A DNA stretch of 64,000 nucleotides from Chryseobacterium sp. JJR-5R (GCF_034047335.1 NZ_CP139137.1:1798001-1862000); one strand, 5' to 3'. Shown: positions 9,011-18,914, numbered from the stretch's first letter. Made by a program: numbers and translations. Notes: generated by a model not told the origin, from the sequence alone.

Positions 9011-9169
9011 CTGCCAGGAAAATAAAATCTCAGGATTGGCTTATGAAATAAAATAATTTTTACGCATTTCTTAATCCCGAACCCAGACTGTATGATTAGA
9101 ATATCTCCTGTTCCTTTTAAAAAGTGATGTATGTCATTTTTCCTTAATACCAGATTAAAAAATATATTG

Positions 9170-9177
9170 TATTTTTG
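9170..9177 (+). promoter_or_regulatory. -7 box directly before the 9186 gene
   Basis: TATTTTTG matches TAnnTTTG. It ends 8 nt before the ATG at 9186, so the transcript would start almost at the start codon (near-leaderless). Confidence 0.45.
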
Positions 9178-9185
9178 ACGCTTAC

Positions 9186-9542
9186 ATGATGCATACGTCT
9201 TTCAGGAACTTTTTCGTTTTCTCTTTACTGCTGGTGTTTCTTTTTAACGTCAGCGGAATCGGTACGTGCATGGATCATATGCGTCACAGCAAAAATATTT
9301 CTGAAAAGGCACAACATTCAAAGACAGAAAAAGGACCTTCCATTTCCCAGGATGATGAATGCCAGTGTGCACTTCATATGCAGATGAACCAGGTTCTGAT
9401 GCCTGAAATGCTTGCCCTGGAATTGCCTGACAATGCCATTTCTGATCATGAGTTACCTCAGACGAAGGCCATGACCTGCCGCTGCCTGCTGGATTATTTC
9501 AGTTCCCGTGCCCCGCCCGTTTCCGCATATTCCGCAGCCTGA
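9186..9542 (+). CDS. Small secreted Cys/His/Met-rich protein
   Basis: 118 residues with an N-terminal hydrophobic signal segment (FFVFSLLLVFLFNVSGIG, about residues 9-26). The exported part is rich in metal ligands: MDHMRHSK, CQCALHMQMNQ and CRCLLDYF. Such small proteins precede metal or siderophore transport genes in Flavobacteria; the 110-residue gene at 44270 before the CzcA-like pump is similar in plan. It precedes the TonB receptor by about 150 bp and may share its regulation. A metal-binding periplasmic role is inference; no named family is certain. Confidence 0.6.
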   Translation: MMHTSFRNFFVFSLLLVFLFNVSGIGTCMDHMRHSKNISEKAQHSKTEKGPSISQDDECQCALHMQMNQVLMPEMLALELPDNAISDHELPQTKAMTCRCLLDYFSSRAPPVSAYSAA

Positions 9543-9695
9543 TTCCCTTTACACGCTGCCAATTACTATTACTGCAGGTTTTCCGCCTGTATACCATTTA
9601 TGTGGATTTCTGTGTTACCGTACTGTTTCAGTAACGTGATGAATTCCTTTTTACCAACAGAGGCATCCCGTTATGCCTGTATTATTCTGTAATTA

Positions 9696-12017
9696 ATGCA
9701 TACCCAAAATTTTTATCATCCAGAGGTACTTTCCCGTACTCCCGGCAAAACATATAAGCTTTCCGTACTCAGCTTTATGCTCGCATTATCTGCTTTCAAC
9801 GCGCAACAGACCCGAAAAGATTCAGCCGGATCGGCCACCATTCAGACAGTGGAAATTACCGGCCGGAAATCCAAAGATTATATTTCAGACTATTCTTTTG
9901 CGGCTACAAAAACAGCCATGAAGAACAAAGACCTGCCCTTGACGCTGAACACCGTAACCAAGGAACTGATCAATGACCGGCAGGCTTTCCAGCTGGGCGA
10001 TGTGATGAAAAACGTAAGCGGCGTATCCCCTTCAAGCTATTATAACCAATACAATATCCGCGGAATCAGCCAGAATGAAGAAGGCCAGATCATCAACGGA
10101 ATGCGTACCCGCCAGTATTATTTTCTGCAGCCCATGACTTCCAATATTGAACGCGTGGAGGTTTTTAAAGGCCCTGCGAGCATCACCATGTCCAGCGCAG
10201 ACCCGGGCGGAACCATCAATATGGTCACCAAAAAGCCTTTGGAAATACCCCGGCATCAGGTCAGTCTTTCCGGAGGCAGTTTTGATACCTACCGCATTAC
10301 TACTGATCTTACCGGTCCGCTGAATAAAAGCAAAAACTTACGGTACCGTTTCAACGGGGCCTATCAGAATGCAGGGTCTTTCAGGGACCATGTTAAGAAC
10401 ACCGGGATTCTGGTCTCGCCGTCCATTACTTTTATTCCCAATGAAAAAACTTCTTTAAATGTTGAAATGATTTTTAATGACCTCCATGGGAATCTCGACA
10501 GGGGCCAGCCTGTTTTCGGAGCCGTGCCCGGAAAAACCGATCTCAACAGTACCCCGAGAAGCCTGAACCTGGGCGCACCGGATGATTATTTCAAAACCCG
10601 GGAATTTGTTATCATGGGGAGCTTTGCGCATCATTTCAACCGGCATGTCAGCTTTAACGCTTCCTACATGAAGCAGTTCTGGAATGAAAACCTTCAGGAA
10701 CACAGGACTACCAATTCTTTTGTACCCGATATAAACAACAATCCTGTTTTCAGCCTTGCCATGATGCAGTTTGTTCAGCGGAAGCAGAAATGGGGAACAG
10801 ATAATATCAATGCGTATTTTAATTTCAGCTACAGGACAGGAGAGGTTGAGCATCAGACCCTGTTAGGTTATGACAGCCAGGTCTGGGAAAAACGCGATGG
10901 CGGTGAACAGAATGCAGCCAGAGGCTTTCTGCTGAAAGACGGTTCGGTAGCCTCATCCTACAATCCTGCGAATGCGGCAAATTACCAGACCGTCAGTTAT
11001 CAGGGGATTATCATTCCTAAAACCAATGTCGCTCCGTTTGACTTGACGCCCGGTGCACAGAACCACCAGGGAACGGATTTTTATATTATGAATGTAAATA
11101 CGGTATTGCCGTCGGCGCTTACCACCACGCATGCCGCCTACCTCCAGCATCTATTTACCTGGCGGAAGTTTAAGGTATTGTCCGGGATCCGTCATGAATG
11201 GTTCCAGGATATTACCCAATTCAAAACGGATAATGAAAGCTCTTTCCGGAATGCCAAGCTTCTGTACAGGGTAGGGGTTACCTACAGCCTTACGGACCAC
11301 ATCAACCTGTACGGAACCTACCTTACCGGGTATCAGCCGCAATCCAATACCGTAAGCTTAATGCCGAATACCGCAGGCTTTACCGGCTCGCAATCTGCCG
11401 CAAGGTTCAGGCCGCTGACTTCCGATTTAAAAGAGCTCGGCATCAAAGCAAGACTGTTCGGTAAGTTTTCGGTCAGCCTTTCGGCCTATGAAATCAACCA
11501 GAAAAACATCCTGATCAATGCCAATAACCCTGCAGAACCAGATGAACTGGTACAGCGAGGAGCTGACAGGAGCCGTGGTTTTGAAGCTGAATTCACCGGA
11601 TATATCCTTCCCCAATGGCACATTTACGGAGGATACAGCTATATTGATGCTGTCATACGCAATGATGCCGATCCGGGCCTCATCGGAAAACGGAAAGAAA
11701 ATACATCTAAAAACGGGGTTAACCTGTGGACCCGGTACAACTTTACAAAGATTCCTGCACTGAGAGATTTCGGAGCAGGACTGGGAATGCTTTACCAGAG
11801 TTCAAAAATACCATGGTTTACAAGGAGTTTTGAGCTTCCTGCCTATACCACTTTAGATGCTGCTTTGTATTATGCTCCCACAGATACCAAACTACAGCTG
11901 GCACTGAATGTCAATAACCTTAACGGTACCACCTACTGGCTGGGTGCCCAGAACTATCTGAGGCTGTTTCCCGGAGCACCCAGGAATTATTCAATAACAG
12001 CTACCTATATATTTTAA
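9696..12017 (+). CDS. TonB-dependent siderophore-type outer-membrane receptor
   Basis: 773 residues. A signal-peptide hydrophobic core (LSVLSFMLALSAFNAQ) ends near residue 38. The TonB-box region (IQTVEITGRK) is near residue 50, followed by a plug domain (NVSGVSPSSYYNQYNIRGI; RVEVFKGPAS) and a long beta-barrel ending in the aromatic Y-I-F. The plug style is that of FhuA/FecA-like siderophore receptors, which import ferric complexes using TonB energy. It starts an operon: the first permease gene begins 2 nt after its stop. Siderophore identity is unknown. The long N-terminus before the signal core (MHTQNFYHPEVL...) is unusual, so a later start cannot be excluded. Confidence 0.88.
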   Translation: MHTQNFYHPEVLSRTPGKTYKLSVLSFMLALSAFNAQQTRKDSAGSATIQTVEITGRKSKDYISDYSFAATKTAMKNKDLPLTLNTVTKELINDRQAFQLGDVMKNVSGVSPSSYYNQYNIRGISQNEEGQIINGMRTRQYYFLQPMTSNIERVEVFKGPASITMSSADPGGTINMVTKKPLEIPRHQVSLSGGSFDTYRITTDLTGPLNKSKNLRYRFNGAYQNAGSFRDHVKNTGILVSPSITFIPNEKTSLNVEMIFNDLHGNLDRGQPVFGAVPGKTDLNSTPRSLNLGAPDDYFKTREFVIMGSFAHHFNRHVSFNASYMKQFWNENLQEHRTTNSFVPDINNNPVFSLAMMQFVQRKQKWGTDNINAYFNFSYRTGEVEHQTLLGYDSQVWEKRDGGEQNAARGFLLKDGSVASSYNPANAANYQTVSYQGIIIPKTNVAPFDLTPGAQNHQGTDFYIMNVNTVLPSALTTTHAAYLQHLFTWRKFKVLSGIRHEWFQDITQFKTDNESSFRNAKLLYRVGVTYSLTDHINLYGTYLTGYQPQSNTVSLMPNTAGFTGSQSAARFRPLTSDLKELGIKARLFGKFSVSLSAYEINQKNILINANNPAEPDELVQRGADRSRGFEAEFTGYILPQWHIYGGYSYIDAVIRNDADPGLIGKRKENTSKNGVNLWTRYNFTKIPALRDFGAGLGMLYQSSKIPWFTRSFELPAYTTLDAALYYAPTDTKLQLALNVNNLNGTTYWLGAQNYLRLFPGAPRNYSITATYIF

Positions 12018-12019
12018 TT

Positions 12020-13465
12020 ATGGCAAAATCAATTTTAAAACTGATCATTAGGAAAACCAGGCAGGACCTTCTGAAAGAAAAGCAGAACCTGCTGATTGCC
12101 GTCACCGTACTGCTGTTCTGTATGCTGAGTATGGGAGTAAGATTTATGAAATATAAAGAAACCGGTACGCAGATACAGGAATACCGGAAAGAAGTCCGGG
12201 AACACTGGGAAGACCGGCCGGCGAAACATCCGCACCGGATGGCACATTATGGCTACCTGGTGTTCCGTACCGCGCATCCTTTAAGTATTTTTGATAACGG
12301 ACTGGATGATTACCTCGGGAATGTTATCTTCCTGGAGGCCCACAAGCAGAATACCGCCAATCTGTCAGAAGCCGGAAGTTCAGGGATCCTGGTGCGTTTC
12401 GGTGCGTTTACCGGTGCCTTTATCCTGCAGTGCATCGTCCCGCTGATTATTTTGTTCATCGGTTTCGGGCTGATTGCCCGGGAGCGTGAGAATGCCACCC
12501 TGAAGATACTCAGTACGCAGGGAGCTTCAGGGAGGGATATGGTCTGGGGCAAGATCCTGGGGCTCTGGCAGTTTTCTCTGTTGTTTTTACTGCCGGTCCT
12601 GCCTGTGGTATTCTTAATTACCCTAACTTCAGGTGCGGTGCCATGGGCGGATATCGGTATACGATTACTGATGCTGATGCCTGCTTATATGGCCTATTAC
12701 TTTTTTATCTCTGCTCTTACAGTACTGGCCTCTGCCTGCAGCAAAAGTTCTTCACTGGCTTTGGTAGGGCTGATCGGCTGCTGGCTGCTGCTGGTCATAT
12801 TCGTGCCGAAGGGTGTTCAGTTTGCAGCCCAGAATCTTTACCCTGCGCCATCCCGTATTGCATTTGAGACGAGGCTGGAACAGGATGTCATGAAAGCAGG
12901 GGACAGCCATAACCCGGATGACCCTCATTTTAAAAAGATAAAAGATTCTCTGCTTGCCCGCTATCATGTAAGCAATACCAATGATCTGCCCTTTAATTAC
13001 AGTGGCTTTGTGATGAAGGAAGGCGAAAAGATCAGCTCGCAAATTTACATCAGGCATCAGGAAGAGCTACAGGAAACCTATAACCGGCAGCAGCGGTTTT
13101 CGGATATCTGTTCATTCCTGGATCCTGTAATTGCCGTTAAAAACTTTTCAATGACGGCTGCGGGAACTGATTTTTATGCATATATCCGTTTCCGGGAACA
13201 GGCAGAAGCATACCGGTATGACATGGCACAGAGGCTTAATGACCTGCAGATTGAAAATATCAGCAATATCAAGCCTGAAAAAGGCGGCCCGCCAGCCCTT
13301 GTATCCCGTAACAACTGGAAAAAATTCCCTGATTTCAATTACCGGTATACTCAGGTTTCCGAGAGCATCAGGGTAAATTGGATACCCGCAGCAGCCCTTT
13401 TATTCTGGCTGGCAGTGTGTGTGTTCCTTATTGAAGCAGGAGGCAGAACCTTAAAATTAATTTAA
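12020..13465 (+). CDS. ABC transporter permease, DUF3526-type (first of two)
   Basis: 481 residues. There is a membrane helix near residues 22-42, a large extracytoplasmic loop, then a membrane core at about 130-265 containing GLIARERENATLKIL (the coupling-helix-like segment of ABC-2 permeases), and a last helix near 455-475. This is the ABC-2/DUF3526 plan. It is paralogous in layout to the next gene, and together with the ATPase at 14806 would form a complete ABC complex in the inner membrane. There is no periplasmic binding protein and no FecCD-type importer, so it is more likely an exporter or a cell-envelope complex than the inner-membrane step of siderophore uptake. Confidence 0.8.
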   Translation: MAKSILKLIIRKTRQDLLKEKQNLLIAVTVLLFCMLSMGVRFMKYKETGTQIQEYRKEVREHWEDRPAKHPHRMAHYGYLVFRTAHPLSIFDNGLDDYLGNVIFLEAHKQNTANLSEAGSSGILVRFGAFTGAFILQCIVPLIILFIGFGLIARERENATLKILSTQGASGRDMVWGKILGLWQFSLLFLLPVLPVVFLITLTSGAVPWADIGIRLLMLMPAYMAYYFFISALTVLASACSKSSSLALVGLIGCWLLLVIFVPKGVQFAAQNLYPAPSRIAFETRLEQDVMKAGDSHNPDDPHFKKIKDSLLARYHVSNTNDLPFNYSGFVMKEGEKISSQIYIRHQEELQETYNRQQRFSDICSFLDPVIAVKNFSMTAAGTDFYAYIRFREQAEAYRYDMAQRLNDLQIENISNIKPEKGGPPALVSRNNWKKFPDFNYRYTQVSESIRVNWIPAAALLFWLAVCVFLIEAGGRTLKLI

Positions 13466-14812
13466 ATGAACCATTATTTAATAAAACAGTTTTACCGCAA
13501 CAAAGCATACGTAATTGCATTGCTGGTATTGTTAATGGCGGGATTAACCGCACTCTATACAGGGAAAAAATTCCTGGACCGGAATCATGAGATCATCGCT
13601 AAAAGCGGGCAGTACCAGAAAGAGAGCATCGGGAAGAATGTGAAGTTCCATCAGGATGACCTGGGCCTCATTCTTTATTATGTTAAATTTAACCTGGTGA
13701 ATGAAACGCCAAGGCTTGCAGCCCTCAGTATCGGGATGCGGGACCTCAACCCATCAATACAGGGCGTGACGATACGGAACCTTGAAGAGCAGCGCTACAA
13801 TTCAGATTTTTATAATCCTGCCAATGCAGCAGCCGGGAATTTCGATTTCAGTTTTGTCCTGGTATTTCTTTTTCCGCTGATCATTATCGCGTTCTGCTAT
13901 AACCTGATTTCAGAAGAAGAGGAGAGCGGCCGCTGGAAACTGCTTTCCGTGCAGAGCGCCGGTTTGGGGAAACTGCTGGATGCCCGTCTGCTGGTCCGGT
14001 TCTGTGCAGTGAGTGCCGTATATCTGATTCTGATTGCAACAGCTGCTTTCTGGATCGGGATTGCGGCAGACCGGTTTTTTACAGCTTTTATTCTTTCAGG
14101 CTGGCTCTATATCCTGTTCTGGTTTGTGCTGTGCCGCTGGGTGATCCTGTTCAGGAAGCCTTCTGCTCAAAATGCACTGGTTCTGCTGATGGTATGGGTA
14201 GGCATGAATTTTATCATCCCGATGAGTAGCAATATGATCATCCAGAAATATTACCCGGTACAGGAATCCCTGAAAGCCGTAATGGAACAGCGGGAGGGCT
14301 ATCACAATAAATGGGATGAGGCAAAGCAGCCTACCATGGAGAAGTTTTACAACGTATATCCGCAATACCGCCGTTTTACGGTTGAAGAAAACGATGCATT
14401 TACATGGACGTGGTATTATGCGATGCAGCATATGGGCGACCTGGAAGCTTCAACTTCTTCAGAATTGTATAACGAAAAAATGAATAAACGCAGCCGGGCC
14501 GCTGAATTCCTGGGGTATTTTTTACCTAATATCCATACACAGCTCACCGAAAGCCGGCTGGCAGAAACGGGAATGGAAAACCGGTTGCTGTATGCTGCCG
14601 CCCTGCGAAAATTCCATGAAGATAAGCGCCTGTTTTTCTATCCGCTTATTTTTTCAGGTAAAAATGCAGACGCTGTACAATGGGACCGGCAGACCGTATC
14701 CGTCTTTAAAGAATCCGGAAACCTGAATCTGTCAGAGATCTTTCTGCCGTATTTCGCGCTTATTGCAGCCATCATTATCCTTTCACAAAACAAATTCAGA
14801 AAACTATGTTAA
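13466..14812 (+). CDS. ABC transporter permease, DUF3526-type (second)
   Basis: 448 residues; starts immediately after the stop of the first permease. Same plan: helix near residues 12-32, extracytoplasmic loop, membrane core from about 125 to 260 with NLISEEEESGRWKLL (coupling-helix-like, matching ARERENATLKIL of its neighbour), and a C-terminal helix (YFALIAAIIILSQNK). The two probably form a heterodimeric channel. Its last codons overlap the ATPase gene by 7 nt. Substrate unknown. Confidence 0.8.
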   Translation: MNHYLIKQFYRNKAYVIALLVLLMAGLTALYTGKKFLDRNHEIIAKSGQYQKESIGKNVKFHQDDLGLILYYVKFNLVNETPRLAALSIGMRDLNPSIQGVTIRNLEEQRYNSDFYNPANAAAGNFDFSFVLVFLFPLIIIAFCYNLISEEEESGRWKLLSVQSAGLGKLLDARLLVRFCAVSAVYLILIATAAFWIGIAADRFFTAFILSGWLYILFWFVLCRWVILFRKPSAQNALVLLMVWVGMNFIIPMSSNMIIQKYYPVQESLKAVMEQREGYHNKWDEAKQPTMEKFYNVYPQYRRFTVEENDAFTWTWYYAMQHMGDLEASTSSELYNEKMNKRSRAAEFLGYFLPNIHTQLTESRLAETGMENRLLYAAALRKFHEDKRLFFYPLIFSGKNADAVQWDRQTVSVFKESGNLNLSEIFLPYFALIAAIIILSQNKFRKLC

Positions 14813-15501
14813 AAACAGTTGATCTCCATAAAAAATACAATGGTTTTACGGCTCTGCAATCTCTTAACCTTGAAGTGGGGAAGGGTGAGGTTTTTGCCCT
14901 GCTGGGGCAGAACGGTGCCGGAAAAAGCACGACCATCAACATCCTGCTAGGGCTTATAAAAGCAACTTCAGGCGATGCATTTATCAATAAGATTTCAGTG
15001 CGGGAACATCCGCAGGAAATAAAAAAACACATGGCTTACATTCCTGAAACCGTGTTACTGTATCCCGGCCTTACCGGCCTGGAAAACCTGGATTTTTTCT
15101 CCAGGATTGCCGGATTTACCTACAGCAGGGAAGAACTGTCAGCGTTCCTGAAACGTACCGGGCTTCAGGAAACGGCTCATCAGAAACCTTTGGGGGGATA
15201 TTCCAAGGGGATGCGCCAGAAAGTGGGGATTGCAATTGCTCTGGCCAAAGATGCAAAGGTGCTCCTGCTGGATGAACCTACCAGCGGGCTGGATCCTATT
15301 GCCACTGCGGAATTCACTGAGATTGTACGGCAGCTGGGAAAAGAGGGGAGAACCGTATTTATGGCAACCCACGATATTTTTAACGCAGTAAGCGTAGCTA
15401 CCAACATCGGGATCATGAAGCAGGGCGAGCTGGTCCAGAATGTACCCTCAAAAACATTTACTGCCGGAGAATTGCAGGAACTTTATCTTAAAACGATTTG
15501 A
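14806..15501 (+). CDS. ABC transporter ATP-binding protein
   Basis: 231 residues, a single nucleotide-binding domain of standard length. Walker A LLGQNGAGKST (about 33-43), signature YSKGMRQK in place of LSGGQ, Walker B LLLDEPTSGLDP and the switch His in MATHD are all present, so it should hydrolyse ATP. It is cytoplasmic and pairs with the two DUF3526 permeases, with whose gene it overlaps. The YSKGM form of the signature is common in ABC-2 type systems such as NosF and CcmA relatives. Confidence 0.92.
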   Translation: MLKTVDLHKKYNGFTALQSLNLEVGKGEVFALLGQNGAGKSTTINILLGLIKATSGDAFINKISVREHPQEIKKHMAYIPETVLLYPGLTGLENLDFFSRIAGFTYSREELSAFLKRTGLQETAHQKPLGGYSKGMRQKVGIAIALAKDAKVLLLDEPTSGLDPIATAEFTEIVRQLGKEGRTVFMATHDIFNAVSVATNIGIMKQGELVQNVPSKTFTAGELQELYLKTI

Positions 15502-15615
15502 TGCCTACCTATTGTCCTCAGCATGTTAAGTTTTATCTAAAAACAGTTAAGCTGCTTATGATTATATTAAATCCTTATCCTCCGGTAAAATAAAAAGGTA
15601 AACAGTTTTATTATA

Positions 15616-15666
15616 AAACAGCCGTTGATTTTGTCACATTTATGACAAAGTCAGCGGCTGTTCTTT
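15616..15666 (+). terminator. Terminator of the TonB-receptor/ABC operon
   Basis: A long imperfect inverted repeat (AACAGCCG at the left, CGGCTGTT at the right, with an inner TTTGTCA/TGACAAA stem) is followed by TCTTTTGATT. It lies 115 nt past the ATPase stop. Confidence 0.7.
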
Positions 15667-16368
15667 TGATTATGATATTCAAACCTGCCTGTTTCGGTTT
15701 TATTTTTTCAGTACTGCAAAGCTCTGTCTGCAAATAAGTCATATTCATTATTCCGGTAAGATATTCAGTCTTTATTTATCCGGGGATGACTTCCTGTCAA
15801 CATTTGAATGCCCTGACGGATTTCCGTTAATCAATGTTAGGAATAGTCAAAAATACCGATCTGTTTTTTACACGATGTTAATTCAAAAATAACTTTTTTC
15901 AAGAATTTTCACCTTCCTTCATAAGATATAATTAACAATAATTTTACAAACACTTAATATATGTCCCATATCCGGGATATCATATTCGCATTTTCGTATC
16001 CATTGCTTCTTACATCAACAATTAACCTAACTATAGAATTTATTCTATATTTTTAACTAAAATACCATATTTGTATAAATAAATATTTTTTTTATCGCTT
16101 TTTTTATAAAAAGATACATTTTATTTTATTTTGGCATCTTTATTGAATGTTGTGTGCCAACATAAAATATTTTATGCATACCATAACTAAAACTATGAAA
16201 ACCGATACATTCCATAATATTTTCAAACACCCTTTATAACTTCAGTATCCAGTAATGAATTGAATTAATATTTGTTGATTCAATTCTTTTATCATTCTTT
16301 GATTTACAGTTGCACAGCGTGACTGTGACCATACTCCTTATGCCTTATAAAACCTATAATATATTATT
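15667..16368 (+). other. AT-rich intergenic region before the first surface-protein cassette
   Basis: About 700 bp, very AT-rich between 15890 and 16140. I see no ORF of substance and no perfect promoter; CATATTTG at 16066 is one mismatch from the -7 consensus. Confidence 0.5.
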
Positions 16369-17823
16369 ATGAAGATTTTTAATCAGTTTTTTTCAAATGT
16401 AAAGTTTGCGGTATCCGGGATACCTGTCATATTAGGTGTTGCCCTTGTAGCACCGCAATATGGCTTTGCACAGACCAGAATTATCGTTAACCCGGGCCTT
16501 GAATTCGGTGTAGCGCCGGGAGCGGTATCACAGCTCGATACCAATTTCGGTTCAGGCCCTACGTTTGACGCGGGGGCTGAAGTTACGTCCCCGTGGTATA
16601 CCACTCTTCCCGCACAGGTAGGTATGTGTGCTACCGGCTCTTCCGCTGCCTGCCATCCTATGGAAGTCTGGGGAACAGGCTTTAACGGAGTACCTGCCGC
16701 ACAGGGGACTAATTTTGTAGAGCTTAATGGCAACAACAGTTCCATGATCTACCAGAATATGTATCTTAACAACGGGGATACAATCAATTACTATTTCAGA
16801 CACCGGGCAGGAGGAGATACCGCCGGGCAGTCTGCTATGGTTATCGAAGATGAAAATGATGTCAATATTGCCACTGTGCATACCACTTCGCTGCCTTCCA
16901 GCACAGCAGCCTGGTCAATAAACCAGGGAAACTATACATTTACAGGAACTACAGGTGTGTATAGGATCGGCTTCAGGGGAATCAGCTCTGCGGATCCGGG
17001 TGTTGGGAATCTGCTTGATGACATCAGGGTATCGCTGAACCCTATGATAGACTTAAAGTTTTCCAATGCCCTTGCATCCTGTGAAGGCTCAAGCAACGGA
17101 TATGTCTTCATGAGGATCAGCGGAGCGGTGATCGGGGCAACTACAGTAGCTATTGAACTGGTAGACCCGGCTAACGGGAATGCTTTTGTGAGTGATAATG
17201 ATATTGTTCTCAGCGGCGTTTCTACTTCTAACGGCACGCCCTCGGTTTCCCATGTTGCAGGCACCGGCATCTATCTCGTTACCATTCCGCCGGGGAACTA
17301 TGACGGAGGTATTACCCCGGGATTTTCCAGCCCCAACAATGATATAGACGGGATTGCCATTAATATTGTTTCTGTAAACGATGGGGTTGATGAACCTACC
17401 GAAACGTTCAGATTTGAAATTAAAGAGCAGGGGACCAACGGTTCTACCGATAACTTTATGAGTACGTCATCCCCTGTATTCGGTGATACGTATTACCCGG
17501 CTACCAACGATTATTTTGTACAGCGATGCATATGCTATGATGATGCCAATACTTCAGCTCCCGGTATTGACTCAAAGATGGGTATTACCCTTCTCGGAAG
17601 AGCGGGCAATGAAAAAGACAACTGGCCGATGCTCAGGAAATCAGCTTATACGGTACTGGAATCCAATACCAAAGGATTTGTTATTACAAGAATGACCACG
17701 CTTCAGGTAAATGCCATTACAGATCCTCAGGACGGAATGATGGTGTATGATACAACGGCAAAATGCCTGAAAATCTACGACGGCTATGCATGGTACTGCT
17801 TTAATACACCCACATGCCCATAA
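16369..17823 (+). CDS. Secreted surface protein with C-terminal NKG-type module (cassette 1, large)
   Basis: 484 residues. The signal segment (VILGVALVAPQYGFAQ) ends near residue 35. Residues 40-220 look like a beta-sandwich with an early N-P-G-L-E-F motif (DUF642-like style). Residues 225-370 resemble a Calx-beta-type domain (DNDIVLSG; NDGVDEPTETFRFEI). The last ~100 residues are a module shared with the 53420 protein: SKMGITL, then ESNTKGFVITRM, PQDGMMVYDTTAKCLKIY and a Cys-rich end (CFNTPTCP). No type IX sorting domain is evident. The small gene that follows (gap 67 bp) is paired with it, as at 53420-56494. Function unknown; cell-surface or adhesin-like by architecture. Confidence 0.72.
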   Translation: MKIFNQFFSNVKFAVSGIPVILGVALVAPQYGFAQTRIIVNPGLEFGVAPGAVSQLDTNFGSGPTFDAGAEVTSPWYTTLPAQVGMCATGSSAACHPMEVWGTGFNGVPAAQGTNFVELNGNNSSMIYQNMYLNNGDTINYYFRHRAGGDTAGQSAMVIEDENDVNIATVHTTSLPSSTAAWSINQGNYTFTGTTGVYRIGFRGISSADPGVGNLLDDIRVSLNPMIDLKFSNALASCEGSSNGYVFMRISGAVIGATTVAIELVDPANGNAFVSDNDIVLSGVSTSNGTPSVSHVAGTGIYLVTIPPGNYDGGITPGFSSPNNDIDGIAINIVSVNDGVDEPTETFRFEIKEQGTNGSTDNFMSTSSPVFGDTYYPATNDYFVQRCICYDDANTSAPGIDSKMGITLLGRAGNEKDNWPMLRKSAYTVLESNTKGFVITRMTTLQVNAITDPQDGMMVYDTTAKCLKIYDGYAWYCFNTPTCP

Positions 17824-17890
17824 TACGGTGCAGCATCATATGACTTCAATAACCTATTTTATGACCATTTACATTAATAAATAAATCAAC

Positions 17891-18430
17891 ATGAAAAAAA
17901 TAATATCTACCGTTTTATTAGCCATGATCTCGGGCGCCCATGCACAGGTGATTATCGGTGATGCAATCGGTACCGCAGATACCAAGACTTCGGTTTTGCT
18001 GGAGTTTGCCTCCAACCAGAACAAAGGAATTATCCTGCCTTACGTAAGAACAATGCCAGCCAGTCCTGCAGAAGGTACACTGGTGCTGGATGCCAGCGAC
18101 CCGACCAGGGCCCGTGTGAAATATTTCAACGGCAACTGGATAGACCTGAGTGCACAGGATGCGGATATTACCGCTGCAATGGTAAACCAGCCGGCTGCAA
18201 TACTGGCTGCTGAGGCACCGGGAGCCAGAACGATTATCGGAGCGCTGTCAAGCCCTGCAGACGGTGTGCTGGTACTGGAATCTACCACCAAAGCAATGGT
18301 GCTCCCCGCTGTGGAAGATGTACAGAATATCATCAATCCCTCTCCGGGAATGATGGTGTACATCAATAAAAGCGGTACCAAACGCCTGGCGATCTTCAAC
18401 GGCAGCAAGTGGTCTTACTGGAGGCCGTAA
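17891..18430 (+). CDS. Small secreted companion protein, two NKG-type modules (cassette 1, small)
   Basis: 179 residues with a signal peptide ending near HAQ (residue 19). The mature part has two related stretches: NKGIILPYVRTMPASPAEG ending in FNGNWIDL, and TKAMVLPAVEDV ending in FNGSKWSYW. So it is an internal duplication of the module seen at the C-terminus of its large neighbour. It is closely similar along its length to the protein at 55952-56494 (shared VIxGDAIGTA, SVLLEFA, KRLA). Function unknown. The constant pairing suggests that the large and small proteins assemble together on the surface (inference). Confidence 0.72.
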   Translation: MKKIISTVLLAMISGAHAQVIIGDAIGTADTKTSVLLEFASNQNKGIILPYVRTMPASPAEGTLVLDASDPTRARVKYFNGNWIDLSAQDADITAAMVNQPAAILAAEAPGARTIIGALSSPADGVLVLESTTKAMVLPAVEDVQNIINPSPGMMVYINKSGTKRLAIFNGSKWSYWRP

Positions 18431-18528
18431 CCCAACGCAATACATTATTAATACATTTATAAACAAACAAATTCAATTACTTAAAAAAAAGAATTAATCT
18501 TTAACCCGTGTTATTACAATCTCAACCT

Positions 18529-18560
18529 GAAAGGCTTTTGCAAAGAGCCTTTCTTTTTTT
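18529..18560 (+). terminator. Terminator of surface cassette 1
   Basis: GAAAGGCT (18529-18536) pairs with AGCCTTTC (18546-18553) and is followed by a T-run, about 100 nt after the small gene. Confidence 0.8.
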
Positions 18561-18700
18561 ATTGCCTTTATCAAAGGCCTCTGCGCCATACATGCTTCAA
18601 AATACTTCCGGAAATCCATAAAAACTTTAAAAATCAGATTAATTTTATGGAAATACTGTATTTTTTTTCTTCACTGTTAGGCTGGAACCACCATAAAACC

Positions 18701-18708
18701 TATATTTG
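18701..18708 (+). promoter_or_regulatory. -7 box of the histone H1-like gene
   Basis: TATATTTG matches TAnnTTTG and ends 21 nt before the ATG at 18730, giving a short leader. The upstream element is only a weak TTA. Confidence 0.55.
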
Positions 18709-18729
18709 CAGCCTAAATTTTAAAAAACA

Positions 18730-18906
18730 ATGAAAGAACTCATCGAAAAAATCAACGCGGAATTTGAAGCTTTCACCAACGAAGCAAACCAACAGACAGA
18801 AAAAGGAAACAAGGCAGCAGGGACAAGAGCCCGTAAATCAGCTTTAGAACTGAGCAAGCTGTTCAAGGATTTCAGAAAAGTTTCTGTTGAAGAATCTAAA
18901 AAATAA
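18730..18906 (+). CDS. Histone H1-like protein (Hc1 type), 58 residues
   Basis: ATG at 18730 to TAA at 18904-18906 encodes 58 residues: an acidic/helical start (ELIEKINAEFEAF), a basic middle (KGNKAAGTRARKSALEL) and a lysine-rich end. This is the short histone H1-like DNA-binding protein widespread in Flavobacteria, a nucleoid protein. The gene is isolated, with its own promoter and a clean terminator 10 nt downstream, which suggests strong independent expression. An apparent minus-strand ORF over the same bases is a shadow. Confidence 0.88.
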   Translation: MKELIEKINAEFEAFTNEANQQTEKGNKAAGTRARKSALELSKLFKDFRKVSVEESKK

Positions 18907-18914
18907 TTATTCTC

